Shown here: piece after piece, positions 57,151 to 64,000 of the stretch
How the letters are laid out: each line of letters starts with the position of its first letter
Position numbering within the stretch: the first letter of the stretch is position 1
Origin: Leptospira sp. WS39.C2
GTDB taxonomy: Bacteria > Spirochaetota > Leptospiria > Leptospirales > Leptospiraceae
Reading direction: 5' to 3'
Length of the DNA: 64,000 nucleotides
Assembly (NCBI RefSeq): GCF_040833965.1
Contig: NZ_CP162142.1
Coordinates: 744,001 to 808,000, forward strand
Notes under the pieces: model-generated
The model's input: only the letters and a program-made list of their open reading frames with translations
Database searches by the model: none
Told to the model about the DNA's origin: nothing
Position numbers and translations under genes: made by a program

Positions 57151-58278
57151 ATGCTAAAGCTGTTTAAGTCCCTTTGCTTTTCCATTCTATTTTTTTCGGT
57201 TTCATGTAAGGCTTCCGAATTTGAGAATTTTTGTGATCCCCTTGGGAATAAGTTTTTAGACACTTTGCTTTTTAAATGGGCAACCTCCGACAATAGCTCA
57301 ACTTGCGGTAAAGTTTACCTCCCTTCCATTCCAAAAGAAATATTAGAATACTCCATCCCGAGTTTAGGTGTTGTAGGTATCATTACAAACAATCAAATTG
57401 TAATCACTTCTGAAACCATTGTTTCGATTTCATCTTATGTTGCTAGTTTTAAGACAAACGGTGTTTCTGTCTCAGTCAATGGAGTCCAACAAACGAGTGG
57501 TGAGACTTTAAATGACTATAATTCTGCACTAAAGTACGTTGTGACGGGAGCAGATGGGAGCACAAATGAATACACTGTGCAAATGGTAGCACCCCGAGTT
57601 GTGGGATCTGGTTCTCTTCGTCTTTGGTTTAAGGCAGACCAACTAACGCTAAATGATGGAGATCCAGTATTGACTTGGTCTGATGTCAGTGGTTATGGAA
57701 ATCATGTAACGCAAGCAGCATACCCGACAGTGCATACACTATTTCGAAAAGGTCAAGTCAATGGATACCCAATAGCAGAATTTAGAAGTTCTGATAAATC
57801 TCGAATGGAGTTAGTTACGGGAGCTACAGGACTTTATGTTAATGCGAGCGGAAGTGTTTTTTTTGTGATGAAATTGATTCAGACAGTAGGGGGCGGTGTT
57901 ACATTGCTGAATTTAGATGGATCGGGGGGAAGAGAAATTGCAATCAACAATCCTGTATCTGATTACTTTATATGTAAAAATGCTGGTACCTGTGTCTCTT
58001 TATCTGGGTTACCAATCCCAATATCCAAGTTTTTAGCCATTGGATCAGTTCAGATATTAACTACCAATGTTCGTATCTACTGGAATGGGATCTTAAAAGG
58101 CCAACTGCCGATTACAACTGATTATGGCGGTGCGAATCCCAATTCTCTTTATTTAGGCAACGGGAATTTAGATATTGATCTAGCCGAAATGTTATACTTC
58201 AATACGGATCTTTCGGAAGCTGAAGTGGAAAAAGTGTTCTTTTATTTGAATACTAAGTATGGGCTGACTGCATTATAA
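57151..58278 (+). CDS. Lipoprotein with DUF5018-like and LamG-like domains
   Basis: A 375-residue protein with a lipoprotein signal (KLFKSLCFSILFFSVSC). Residues of about 75-150 (GVVGIITNNQIVITSETIV, VSVNGVQQTSGETLNDY, LKYVVTGADGSTNEYTVQM) resemble the DUF5018/cadherin-like beta domain of surface lipoproteins. The last 220 residues (LRLWFKADQLTLNDGDPVL, TWSDVSGYGNHV, and a late LAEMLYFNTDLSEAEVEKV) fit a LamG/concanavalin-like fold. Probably exposed on the cell surface. It is followed by the second copy of the GC-rich repeat. Its function is unknown; binding of a polysaccharide or host/environment ligand is possible. Confidence 0.8.
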   Translation: MLKLFKSLCFSILFFSVSCKASEFENFCDPLGNKFLDTLLFKWATSDNSSTCGKVYLPSIPKEILEYSIPSLGVVGIITNNQIVITSETIVSISSYVASFKTNGVSVSVNGVQQTSGETLNDYNSALKYVVTGADGSTNEYTVQMVAPRVVGSGSLRLWFKADQLTLNDGDPVLTWSDVSGYGNHVTQAAYPTVHTLFRKGQVNGYPIAEFRSSDKSRMELVTGATGLYVNASGSVFFVMKLIQTVGGGVTLLNLDGSGGREIAINNPVSDYFICKNAGTCVSLSGLPIPISKFLAIGSVQILTTNVRIYWNGILKGQLPITTDYGGANPNSLYLGNGNLDIDLAEMLYFNTDLSEAEVEKVFFYLNTKYGLTAL

Positions 58279-58390
58279 AATTAAATTTTGTTATTATTTG
58301 ATGTTTTATCAAAAACGTGAACTTTCTCTCCAAAAAATTTATAGTGTTGAAATTCTCCTTCACAAACCGACAAACGTATGATAAATGGAA

Positions 58391-58473
58391 GTCATTGGGT
58401 GGCGGGTGGATAACCCCACCCAGTTCGATTAGGGCGGGGATCTATACCATCCTATCCCCCAAATCACCCCCCC
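58391..58473 (+). repeat. GC-rich structured repeat, copy 2
   Basis: Starts GTCATTGGGTGGCGGGT, then CCCCACCC and ATTAGGGCGGGG, and ends in C-runs (C5 at 58456-58460, C7 at 58467-58473). Same orientation as copy 1 (55956-56027); the conserved blocks are identical or nearly so, the spacers differ. It occupies much of the 238-base gap between the lipoprotein and atpI genes. The two copies bracket gpx, ohrR and the lipoprotein gene. Confidence 0.75.
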
Positions 58474-58516
58474 AATCCTACTTGCCCCCATAACCCTACA
58501 AACCAAACTACAACCA

Positions 58517-58897
58517 ATGGATCTAAGTACCATCAATCTCAAGAAGTTCCATCTACACTATTTTACTTATTTATTCGTGATTCTAGTTCTAAGTATCCCA
58601 CTAACAATAGGTTTGGTGGAGGAAGGATTTAGAATCCTGTTTTATATTGGAGGTGCCATTTCCTTTTCTGTGCAAATGGCAATCTTACAATTACGATTCC
58701 TACCACGTAAAATACCTGCATTATCAGAGTCAGGCTTCCCACTTTTCACAGTATTCCTCTCGTTTTTTCTAAATCTAGGCATTTTGACTGCGTTTCAGGT
58801 CTTAGATTACCCTTTTGAGGCAACTTCTGGATTTTTAATTGCCTATTTCGTCCACCTTCTTTTCCTTGTATTTGCGAGCTATTTCAGTGGAAAATAA
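58517..58897 (+). CDS. AtpI-like membrane protein at the head of the ATP synthase operon
   Basis: A 126-residue protein with four predicted membrane segments (FTYLFVILVLSIPLTIGLV, ILFYIGGAISFSVQMAIL, FPLFTVFLSFFLNLGILTA, and LIAYFVHLLFLVFASYF). No ATPase subunit of this form is standard, but AtpI-type proteins of this size and topology are encoded directly before atpB. It overlaps atpB by 11 bases when atpB is read from the GTG at 58887. Function: probably assembly of the c-ring or cation supply, by position. Confidence 0.7.
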   Translation: MDLSTINLKKFHLHYFTYLFVILVLSIPLTIGLVEEGFRILFYIGGAISFSVQMAILQLRFLPRKIPALSESGFPLFTVFLSFFLNLGILTAFQVLDYPFEATSGFLIAYFVHLLFLVFASYFSGK

Positions 58898-59945
58898 GTC
58901 TAAATATCGGTTTTTTTTATCATTTTTATTAGTTTTTTCCCTTAGTTTTACGAATGTTTTTGCAAACGATTCGGAAGGGCACAGCTCTGATGAGGGCTTC
59001 GATTTCAGCGAAGTGATGGCGCACCACTTAGGTGACGCTCCCATCTTCCCTTTGAACTTCGGGGGCACAATCGTAACGGAAGGCCAACCTGGTTTCGATT
59101 CTGAAAATCATGATGTCTTTGTAAACCATGACGGTGTGAAATACCACTACGTTGGTGGTTTAGACATGCACATCACCAAACGAGTGACCATGATGTGGAT
59201 CGCTTGTTTTTTTATGTTCATTATCTTTATCCCTGCAGCGAACCTCATTTCCAAAAACCCGAAAAAAGTGCATAACAAATTCACTTCGGGTGTGGAAGCG
59301 TTCGTGAATTATTTAAAAGAAAACGTTGTAGATGCATCGCTTGACCACCACGGACATTCTTACTACCACTATATCTTCTCTTTGTTTTTCTTCATTCTGT
59401 TCTGTAACTTGTTTGGACTTATCCCATCGATCGGGGAGCTGACTGTTGCCGCTTCAGATGGACTTGTAGCACTTGGAGTTTTTGAACACACACCACATTC
59501 CCTTCATACCTTTGGAGAAATCTGGTCAGGGATCACTCCTACTGGGGACATCAGTGTCACTCTTTCTCTTGCATCCATCACCTTACTTACGATATACGGA
59601 ACTGCATTTACATACCAAGGCATTTCCTTCGTAGCACATGCGGTTCCAAAGGGAGTTCCACTCCCACTCTGGCCACTTATGTGGGTATTAGAATTTATTG
59701 TTACTCATATTGCACGATCTTTTGCATTAACCATGAGGTTACTTGCCAACATGACAGCAGGACACGTTATGATCCTTGCTTTACTTGGGTTTATTTTTAT
59801 GAGTGAAAATTGGTTCATTGCACCTGTATCTGTTCTCAGTTCAGTGCTAATCTACTTTTTAGAACTACTTGTAGCTTTTTTACAAGCGTTCATTTTCTCT
59901 CTGCTCACAACCGTGTTCATCGGAACTGTGATGCATAGACATTAA
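58887..59945 (+). CDS. atpB: ATP synthase F0 subunit a
   Basis: 352 residues from the GTG at 58887 (the frame opens 16 codons earlier). It begins with a signal-like segment (YRFFLSFLLVFSLSFTNVF) and a long polar region before the first usual membrane segments, so it is longer than E. coli AtpB (271). The proton-channel helix LTMRLLANMTAGHVM has the essential arginine, and LELLVAFLQAFIFSLLTTVF is the last conserved helix. It forms the half-channels of F0. Overlap of 11 bases with the AtpI-like gene indicates coupling. Confidence 0.93.
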   Translation: MENKSKYRFFLSFLLVFSLSFTNVFANDSEGHSSDEGFDFSEVMAHHLGDAPIFPLNFGGTIVTEGQPGFDSENHDVFVNHDGVKYHYVGGLDMHITKRVTMMWIACFFMFIIFIPAANLISKNPKKVHNKFTSGVEAFVNYLKENVVDASLDHHGHSYYHYIFSLFFFILFCNLFGLIPSIGELTVAASDGLVALGVFEHTPHSLHTFGEIWSGITPTGDISVTLSLASITLLTIYGTAFTYQGISFVAHAVPKGVPLPLWPLMWVLEFIVTHIARSFALTMRLLANMTAGHVMILALLGFIFMSENWFIAPVSVLSSVLIYFLELLVAFLQAFIFSLLTTVFIGTVMHRH

Positions 59946-59993
59946 CATTGGTTTTATTTATATTATAAAACACACAGGAGTGAAACGAAAACA

Positions 59994-60278
59994 ATGGAAT
60001 TCGGTTTAGGATACATCGCAGTAGGACTCGCAGCAGGACTTGCATTACTTGGTGCAGGAATCGGTATTGGTAGAATTGGTGGATCAGTGGCAGAAAGCAT
60101 TAGCCGCCAACCAGAAGCAGCTGGAAAGATCCAACTCGTTCTTTACGTAGCAGCAGGTATGATTGAAGGTGCAGCACTTTTCGCAGTGGTAATCGCTCTT
60201 CTTATCGCGCTCAAACTCAATGGCTCAATTGACAAAACAATTGGTGCTGGTGCCACTAAAGTAGAACAAGGACAATAG
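59994..60278 (+). CDS. atpE: ATP synthase F0 subunit c
   Basis: A 94-residue hairpin of two helices: a glycine-rich helix (LAAGLALLGAGIGIGRIGG), the RQPEA loop that contacts the rotor stalk, and a second helix with the ion-binding glutamate E58 in AGMIEGAALFAV. The residues that form the Na+ site in sodium enzymes (Gln in helix 1, Ser-Thr after the Glu) are not present, so proton coupling is expected. AGGAG lies upstream of the ATG, with a longer spacing than usual. It has a C-terminal tail of about 15 residues. Confidence 0.96.
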   Translation: MEFGLGYIAVGLAAGLALLGAGIGIGRIGGSVAESISRQPEAAGKIQLVLYVAAGMIEGAALFAVVIALLIALKLNGSIDKTIGAGATKVEQGQ

Positions 60279-60280
60279 TC

Positions 60281-60805
60281 TTGGTACTCCTCGCGGCTTC
60301 CGGCTTCAATTTGCTGAAAGTCAATCCGGGTCTGGTCATCTGGACCCTGGTCACTTTCTCAGTTGTTGTCTTCGTTCTTAAAAAATTTGCATGGGACAAG
60401 ATCCTTCATGCTCTCGAAGAACGTGCTTCCGGCATCCAAGGTGATATCAACAAAGCGGAATCTCTTCGTGTTGAAGCAGAAAAGTCTTTAAAAGAATACA
60501 AAGACCAACTCTTCAAAGCAACAGAAGAAGCACACAGAATTGTCGATGAAGCTAAGAAAGATGCAGTTGCTCTCCGCACAAAATTGACGGAAGAAGCACA
60601 CAATGAAGTAAAAGGAATCAAAGACAGTGCTGTTCGAGAAATCGAACTTGCAAAAGGCAGAGCCTTGTCTGAGTTACAAAACCAAATTGTGGAAATGTCC
60701 GTTCTCATCGCGAGTGAGATCTTGGAGAAACAATTGAAGAAGGAAGACTATGCTTCCTTTGTTGAAAAAGAGATCGCAAAACTCGATAAACTTAAAATAA
60801 AATGA
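60281..60805 (+). CDS. atpF: ATP synthase F0 subunit b
   Basis: 174 residues from a TTG (60281) two bases after the atpE stop, with AAGGA nine bases before it. One membrane helix (PGLVIWTLVTFSVVVFVL) is followed by a long coiled coil (KILHALEERASGIQGDINKA, then SLRVEAEKSLKEYKDQLF and KDAVALRTKLTEEAHNEV). It is the peripheral stalk that holds the F1 head. It overlaps atpH by four bases (ATGA). Confidence 0.95.
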   Translation: MVLLAASGFNLLKVNPGLVIWTLVTFSVVVFVLKKFAWDKILHALEERASGIQGDINKAESLRVEAEKSLKEYKDQLFKATEEAHRIVDEAKKDAVALRTKLTEEAHNEVKGIKDSAVREIELAKGRALSELQNQIVEMSVLIASEILEKQLKKEDYASFVEKEIAKLDKLKIK

Positions 60806-61365
60806 GTCTGAACCAAATTTCAAAGGTTTACGCAACGGCACTTTTGGAGTTAGCTCAGGAAGCTAACTCACTTGAGTCAACGGAAGAGGAATTATCAAGC
60901 TTAGTTGATGTTTTCTTTTCCGATGATTCGATTCGCCATTATTTTCTTTCTCCATTGGTTGATCCTTCAGAGAAAGAACAAACTGCCGCAAAGTCAGTTC
61001 AAGGGAAGGCATCAGAAATTGTTGCCAACTTCATTACACTTGTGGTTCGCAAAAACAGGTTCCTTTACCTAAAAGATATTTTGGAAGCTTACCGTGCAGG
61101 TGTGGACCGACTTAAAAATCGTAGTTCCCTTCGTATCGTTTCCAAAGAATCATTAGGCAAAGAATCAGTGGATCGAATTACGAAGTCCATCGCTTCCAAG
61201 TTCGGACGTGAAATTCGTGTCACGGAACAAATGGATCCAGCCCTCATTGGTGGGTTCAAAATCTATATAGACGACTTTTTAATCGATGCCTCAATCCGTG
61301 CAAAACTTGCCGGAACAAGAGAGGCTCTCCTCCAAAAGAAAATCCCAGTCGGAGCATTTGAATGA
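60802..61365 (+). CDS. atpH: ATP synthase F1 subunit delta
   Basis: 187 residues, typical for Atp[21 protein letters not shown] is the N-terminal helical domain start, [20 protein letters not shown] the conserved middle, and [20 protein letters not shown] the C-terminal strand motif. Delta joins the b stalk to the alpha subunits. Starts and stops overlap the neighbours by four bases (ATGA each). Confidence 0.95.
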   Translation: MSLNQISKVYATALLELAQEANSLESTEEELSSLVDVFFSDDSIRHYFLSPLVDPSEKEQTAAKSVQGKASEIVANFITLVVRKNRFLYLKDILEAYRAGVDRLKNRSSLRIVSKESLGKESVDRITKSIASKFGREIRVTEQMDPALIGGFKIYIDDFLIDASIRAKLAGTREALLQKKIPVGAFE

Positions 61366-62876
61366 AAATTAAAACAGACGAAGTTACGTCGGTACTAAAA
61401 CAAGAAATTAAAAACTTCAAGAAAGACCTTCAAGTTGAAGAAGTCGGAACAGTTCTCGAAGTCGGGGACGGGATTGCGAGAGTTTACGGACTCACAAACG
61501 TAATGTCAGGAGAGCTCGTTGAATTCCAAAACGGAGTTCGAGGCCAAGCCTTCAACTTAGAAGAAAATTCAGTTGGGGTTGTTATCTTTGGTGATTATAT
61601 TAAAATCGAAGAAGGTTTCACAGTTAAACGTGTGGGAAAAATCTTCGAAGTTCCAGTGGGACCAGAACTTCTCGGTCGTGTGCTTAACCCGCTTGGGGAA
61701 GTGATCGACGGAAAAGGACCTCTCAACGCGAAAAAAACAAGACCAGTTGAGTCTCCAGCTCCTGGAATCGCGATGAGAAAATCAGTTCACGAACCGATGC
61801 AAACAGGTATCAAAGCGATTGATGCAATGATCCCAATTGGACGTGGACAAAGAGAGCTCATCATTGGTGACCGTGGAACAGGAAAAACTTCCATCGCGAT
61901 CGACACCATCATCAACCAAAAAGGGAAAGGTGTGATTTGCGTTTACGTAGCGATTGGACAAAAAGCATCAACAGTTGCTTCCACCATCGAAATGTTACGC
62001 GAAAAAGGTGCTCTTGAGTATACGATCATCGTATCAGCAAACGCATCGGAACCTGCTCCTATGTTATACATTGCTCCTTACTCAGGTGCAACAATGGCTG
62101 AATACTTTATGTATGAAGAAGGGAAAGCAACTCTCGTTGTTTACGATGACCTTTCCAAACAAGCCGTAGCATACCGACAAATGTCACTTCTACTTCGCCG
62201 CCCACCAGGTCGTGAAGCATATCCTGGGGACGTATTCTACCTTCACTCTCGCCTCCTTGAAAGAGCAGCGAAACTCGATGATAAATTTGGTGGTGGGTCT
62301 ATGACTGCACTTCCAATCATTGAAACACAAGAAGGGGAAGTATCAGCATACATTCCTACAAACGTAATTTCCATCACAGATGGTCAGATTTACCTTCAAT
62401 CCAATTTATTTGCATCGGGCCTTCGCCCTGCGGTGGATGTGGGAATTTCTGTATCACGGGTTGGATCTGCAGCGCAAATCAAAGCGATGAAAAAAGTAGC
62501 GGGAACACTCAAGTCAGACCTTGCACAGTTCCGTGACTTAGAAGCGTTTGCACAGTTAGGAACGGAACTCGATCCAGTGACACAAGCACAGCTTGATCGT
62601 GGATACCGAGTTCTTGAAATTTTAAAACAACCAAACAACTCTCCAACACCAGTGGAAGAACAAGTGATTTCGATCTTTGCTGTGACAAAAGGATTTATGG
62701 ATACAATTCCTACTGCAAAAGTAAGAGAATTCGAAGCCTTCCTTTTGAAAACAATGAGAGAGCAACACCCAGAAATTTTGGAAGAAATCAGAACTGCCAA
62801 AGAAGTAAAACAAGAAGCAGCTCTGCAAAAAACAATCAAATCGATTGTAGAACATTTTTTAGCAAAGAATAACTAA
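61362..62876 (+). CDS. atpA: ATP synthase F1 subunit alpha
   Basis: 504 residues. Walker A is GDRGTGKT (169-176; the usual Gln after Arg is Gly). Other motifs include the beta-barrel start ([20 protein letters not shown]), [20 protein letters not shown] and the arginine-finger segment [17 protein letters not shown]. It forms the non-catalytic nucleotide sites of the F1 hexamer. The start overlaps atpH (ATGA). Confidence 0.98.
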   Translation: MKIKTDEVTSVLKQEIKNFKKDLQVEEVGTVLEVGDGIARVYGLTNVMSGELVEFQNGVRGQAFNLEENSVGVVIFGDYIKIEEGFTVKRVGKIFEVPVGPELLGRVLNPLGEVIDGKGPLNAKKTRPVESPAPGIAMRKSVHEPMQTGIKAIDAMIPIGRGQRELIIGDRGTGKTSIAIDTIINQKGKGVICVYVAIGQKASTVASTIEMLREKGALEYTIIVSANASEPAPMLYIAPYSGATMAEYFMYEEGKATLVVYDDLSKQAVAYRQMSLLLRRPPGREAYPGDVFYLHSRLLERAAKLDDKFGGGSMTALPIIETQEGEVSAYIPTNVISITDGQIYLQSNLFASGLRPAVDVGISVSRVGSAAQIKAMKKVAGTLKSDLAQFRDLEAFAQLGTELDPVTQAQLDRGYRVLEILKQPNNSPTPVEEQVISIFAVTKGFMDTIPTAKVREFEAFLLKTMREQHPEILEEIRTAKEVKQEAALQKTIKSIVEHFLAKNN

Positions 62877-62887
62877 GGGGAAAGATC

Positions 62888-63757
62888 TTGGCGACACCGC
62901 GTGAGATAAAAAAGAGGATTAACTCGGTTAAAAACACGAGAAAAATCACTCGAACCATGGAGATGGTCTCCACGGCTAAGGCAAAAAAAGCCACTAACAA
63001 AGTGAATGCGGCGAAACCATACGCTGACTTAACACGTGAGTTAGTATCTTCTTTGTCTAGCCTTGCAGGGATCATTCACAGCCCTTACTTAAGGAAGCCG
63101 GATAAAATCCGTAAAGTTGCTATCCTTGCTATCGCCGCAAATCGTGGGTTATGCGGTGGTTTTAACTCCAACCTTCTTCGTATGGTAAAAAACCGTATTG
63201 AAGAGTTGAAGTCAAAAGGTGTGGAAGTAGAAGTCCACGCTGTAGGGAAAAAGGCGATCTCTTTCTTTAAATTTGCTAAAGTTGAATTGGTAACTTCATA
63301 CACCAACATCGATGACAAAGCCGGAAGTAAAGAGGCAAACGATCTTGCTTCTTATTTTATGGAACGTTTTGCCAACGAATCGGTGGATTCTGTTGAAATC
63401 ATTTCCACTCATTATTATTCAGCAGCAAATCAAAAACCTGAGATTACCACAGTTCTTCCACTTCAAATGGAAGAATCGGGATCCAAGGGATCTACGGGAC
63501 CGGATGTATTGTACGAACCAGACCCAAAAACCATCTTAGAAAACTTACTTCCAATGGTGATTAAAACAACTTTTGTTAAAATCATTTTGGAGTCAGTTGC
63601 TTCCGAACACATTGCACGTAGAGTGGCGATGAAGGCAGCTACAGATGCCGCTGGTGAGATGATTAAACTTCTGACTCGTGGATACAACAGAGTTCGTCAG
63701 GCAAAAATTACGCAGGAAATTTCAGAAATCGTAGGGGGAGCGGAAGCCATCTCCTAA
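62888..63757 (+). CDS. atpG: ATP synthase F1 subunit gamma
   Basis: 289 residues from the TTG at 62888, with GGGGAAAG upstream. [20 protein letters not shown] is the conserved N-terminal helix, [14 protein letters not shown] the second landmark, and the C-terminal helix carries [20 protein letters not shown]. Gamma is the rotor shaft. No extra regulatory insertion of the chloroplast type is present. Confidence 0.97.
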   Translation: MATPREIKKRINSVKNTRKITRTMEMVSTAKAKKATNKVNAAKPYADLTRELVSSLSSLAGIIHSPYLRKPDKIRKVAILAIAANRGLCGGFNSNLLRMVKNRIEELKSKGVEVEVHAVGKKAISFFKFAKVELVTSYTNIDDKAGSKEANDLASYFMERFANESVDSVEIISTHYYSAANQKPEITTVLPLQMEESGSKGSTGPDVLYEPDPKTILENLLPMVIKTTFVKIILESVASEHIARRVAMKAATDAAGEMIKLLTRGYNRVRQAKITQEISEIVGGAEAIS

Positions 63758-63778
63758 CAAAGGTCTTTCGGAGTATAT

Positions 63779-64000
63779 ATGAATAAAGGTAAAATTAAAC
63801 AAATCATCGGTTCGGTATTGGACATCAGTTTTGATTCCGGGAATATGCCTGAGATCTACAATGCAGTAGAGATTCAATCGAAAGTAAACGGCAAAGATGT
63901 TACCATCACTGCAGAAGTGCAACAACACATTGGAGATAACACAGTTCGTGCGATTTCCCTTCAATCCACAGATGGTTTAAAACGTGGTTTAGAAGTGGTT
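63779..64000 (+). CDS. atpD: ATP synthase F1 subunit beta, N-terminal part (runs off the window)
   Basis: ATG at 63779, with CGGAG upstream, followed by 74 codons to the window edge. [18 protein letters not shown] is the conserved start of beta; [17 protein letters not shown] and STDGLKRG follow as in AtpD. The catalytic domain lies beyond the window. It follows atpG by 21 bases. Confidence 0.95.
   Translation, partial: MNKGKIKQIIGSVLDISFDSGNMPEIYNAVEIQSKVNGKDVTITAEVQQHIGDNTVRAISLQSTDGLKRGLEVV

Noticed and set aside
1..64000. CRISPR arrays, tRNA or rRNA genes, insertion sequences, prophage
   Set aside because: No regularly spaced repeats, cloverleaf sequences, transposase or phage structural proteins were seen; nearly all of the window is explained by protein genes.

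Overview
The window reads as chromosomal DNA of a Leptospira species, probably one of the free-living (saprophytic) lineages. This is inferred from AT-rich coding DNA, spirochete flagellar basal-body genes, a DUF1554 lipoprotein of the type common in Leptospira, many short lipoproteins, and the general gene content. It is almost fully coding, with many 1- to 4-base stop/start overlaps. I saw no rRNA, tRNA, CRISPR array, transposase or prophage.

Layout. 1-381: start of fliF (minus strand). 590-1242: a VapBC toxin-antitoxin pair. 1275-10516: an accessory block built round a TetR regulator with two matching palindromic operators: a class-III aminotransferase, an FLVCR-like MFS transporter, and a plus-strand run of FGGY kinase, APH-like kinase, GlpD-like dehydrogenase, metallo-beta-lactamase hydrolase and lipoprotein. 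10554-11918: flgB-flgC-fliE, so the block separates fliE from fliF. 12064-15168: a PLD-nuclease/helicase/DUF3427 protein, a candidate defence protein. 15213-22181: two fatty-acid-hydroxylase-family membrane enzymes, a membrane-anchored AraC regulator, and an Mce/Mla lipid-transport operon. 22194-25293: glyoxalase I, a flavoprotein and pyruvate kinase. 25385-28240: an HDAC-like deacetylase, an unknown protein and a response-regulator phosphatase. 28197-32142: a minus-strand lipoprotein, DUF4105-like and membrane-protein operon. 32212-36158: alpha-galactosidase, RNase D-like exonuclease and RadA. 36382-38437: a secreted lipase with its probable foldase. 38536-45539: lipoproteins, a second HDAC-family enzyme, an alpha/beta hydrolase and a GapN-like aldehyde dehydrogenase. 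45612-50744: MaoC hydratase, MBL hydrolase, DUF2079 and HpcH-like genes. 50856-52117: lepB and atpZ. 52178-54090: a leader peptide and acetolactate synthase. 54144-55786: amtB-glnK. 55956-58473: a glutathione peroxidase/OhrR/lipoprotein segment bracketed by two copies of a GC-rich repeat. 58517-64000: the F-type ATP synthase operon, running off the end in atpD.

The points most worth following are: (i) a 42-codon Leu/Val/Thr-rich leader ORF with two mutually exclusive hairpins in front of ilvB, which looks like a branched-chain amino-acid attenuator; (ii) the two TetR operators that tie a possible polyol pathway together; (iii) the repeated GC-rich element that brackets the peroxidase segment; (iv) promoters whose spacing puts the transcription start on the ATG, suggesting leaderless mRNAs; and (v) the apparent splitting of two normally contiguous gene clusters (flgBC-fliE/fliF and atpZ/atpIBEF).
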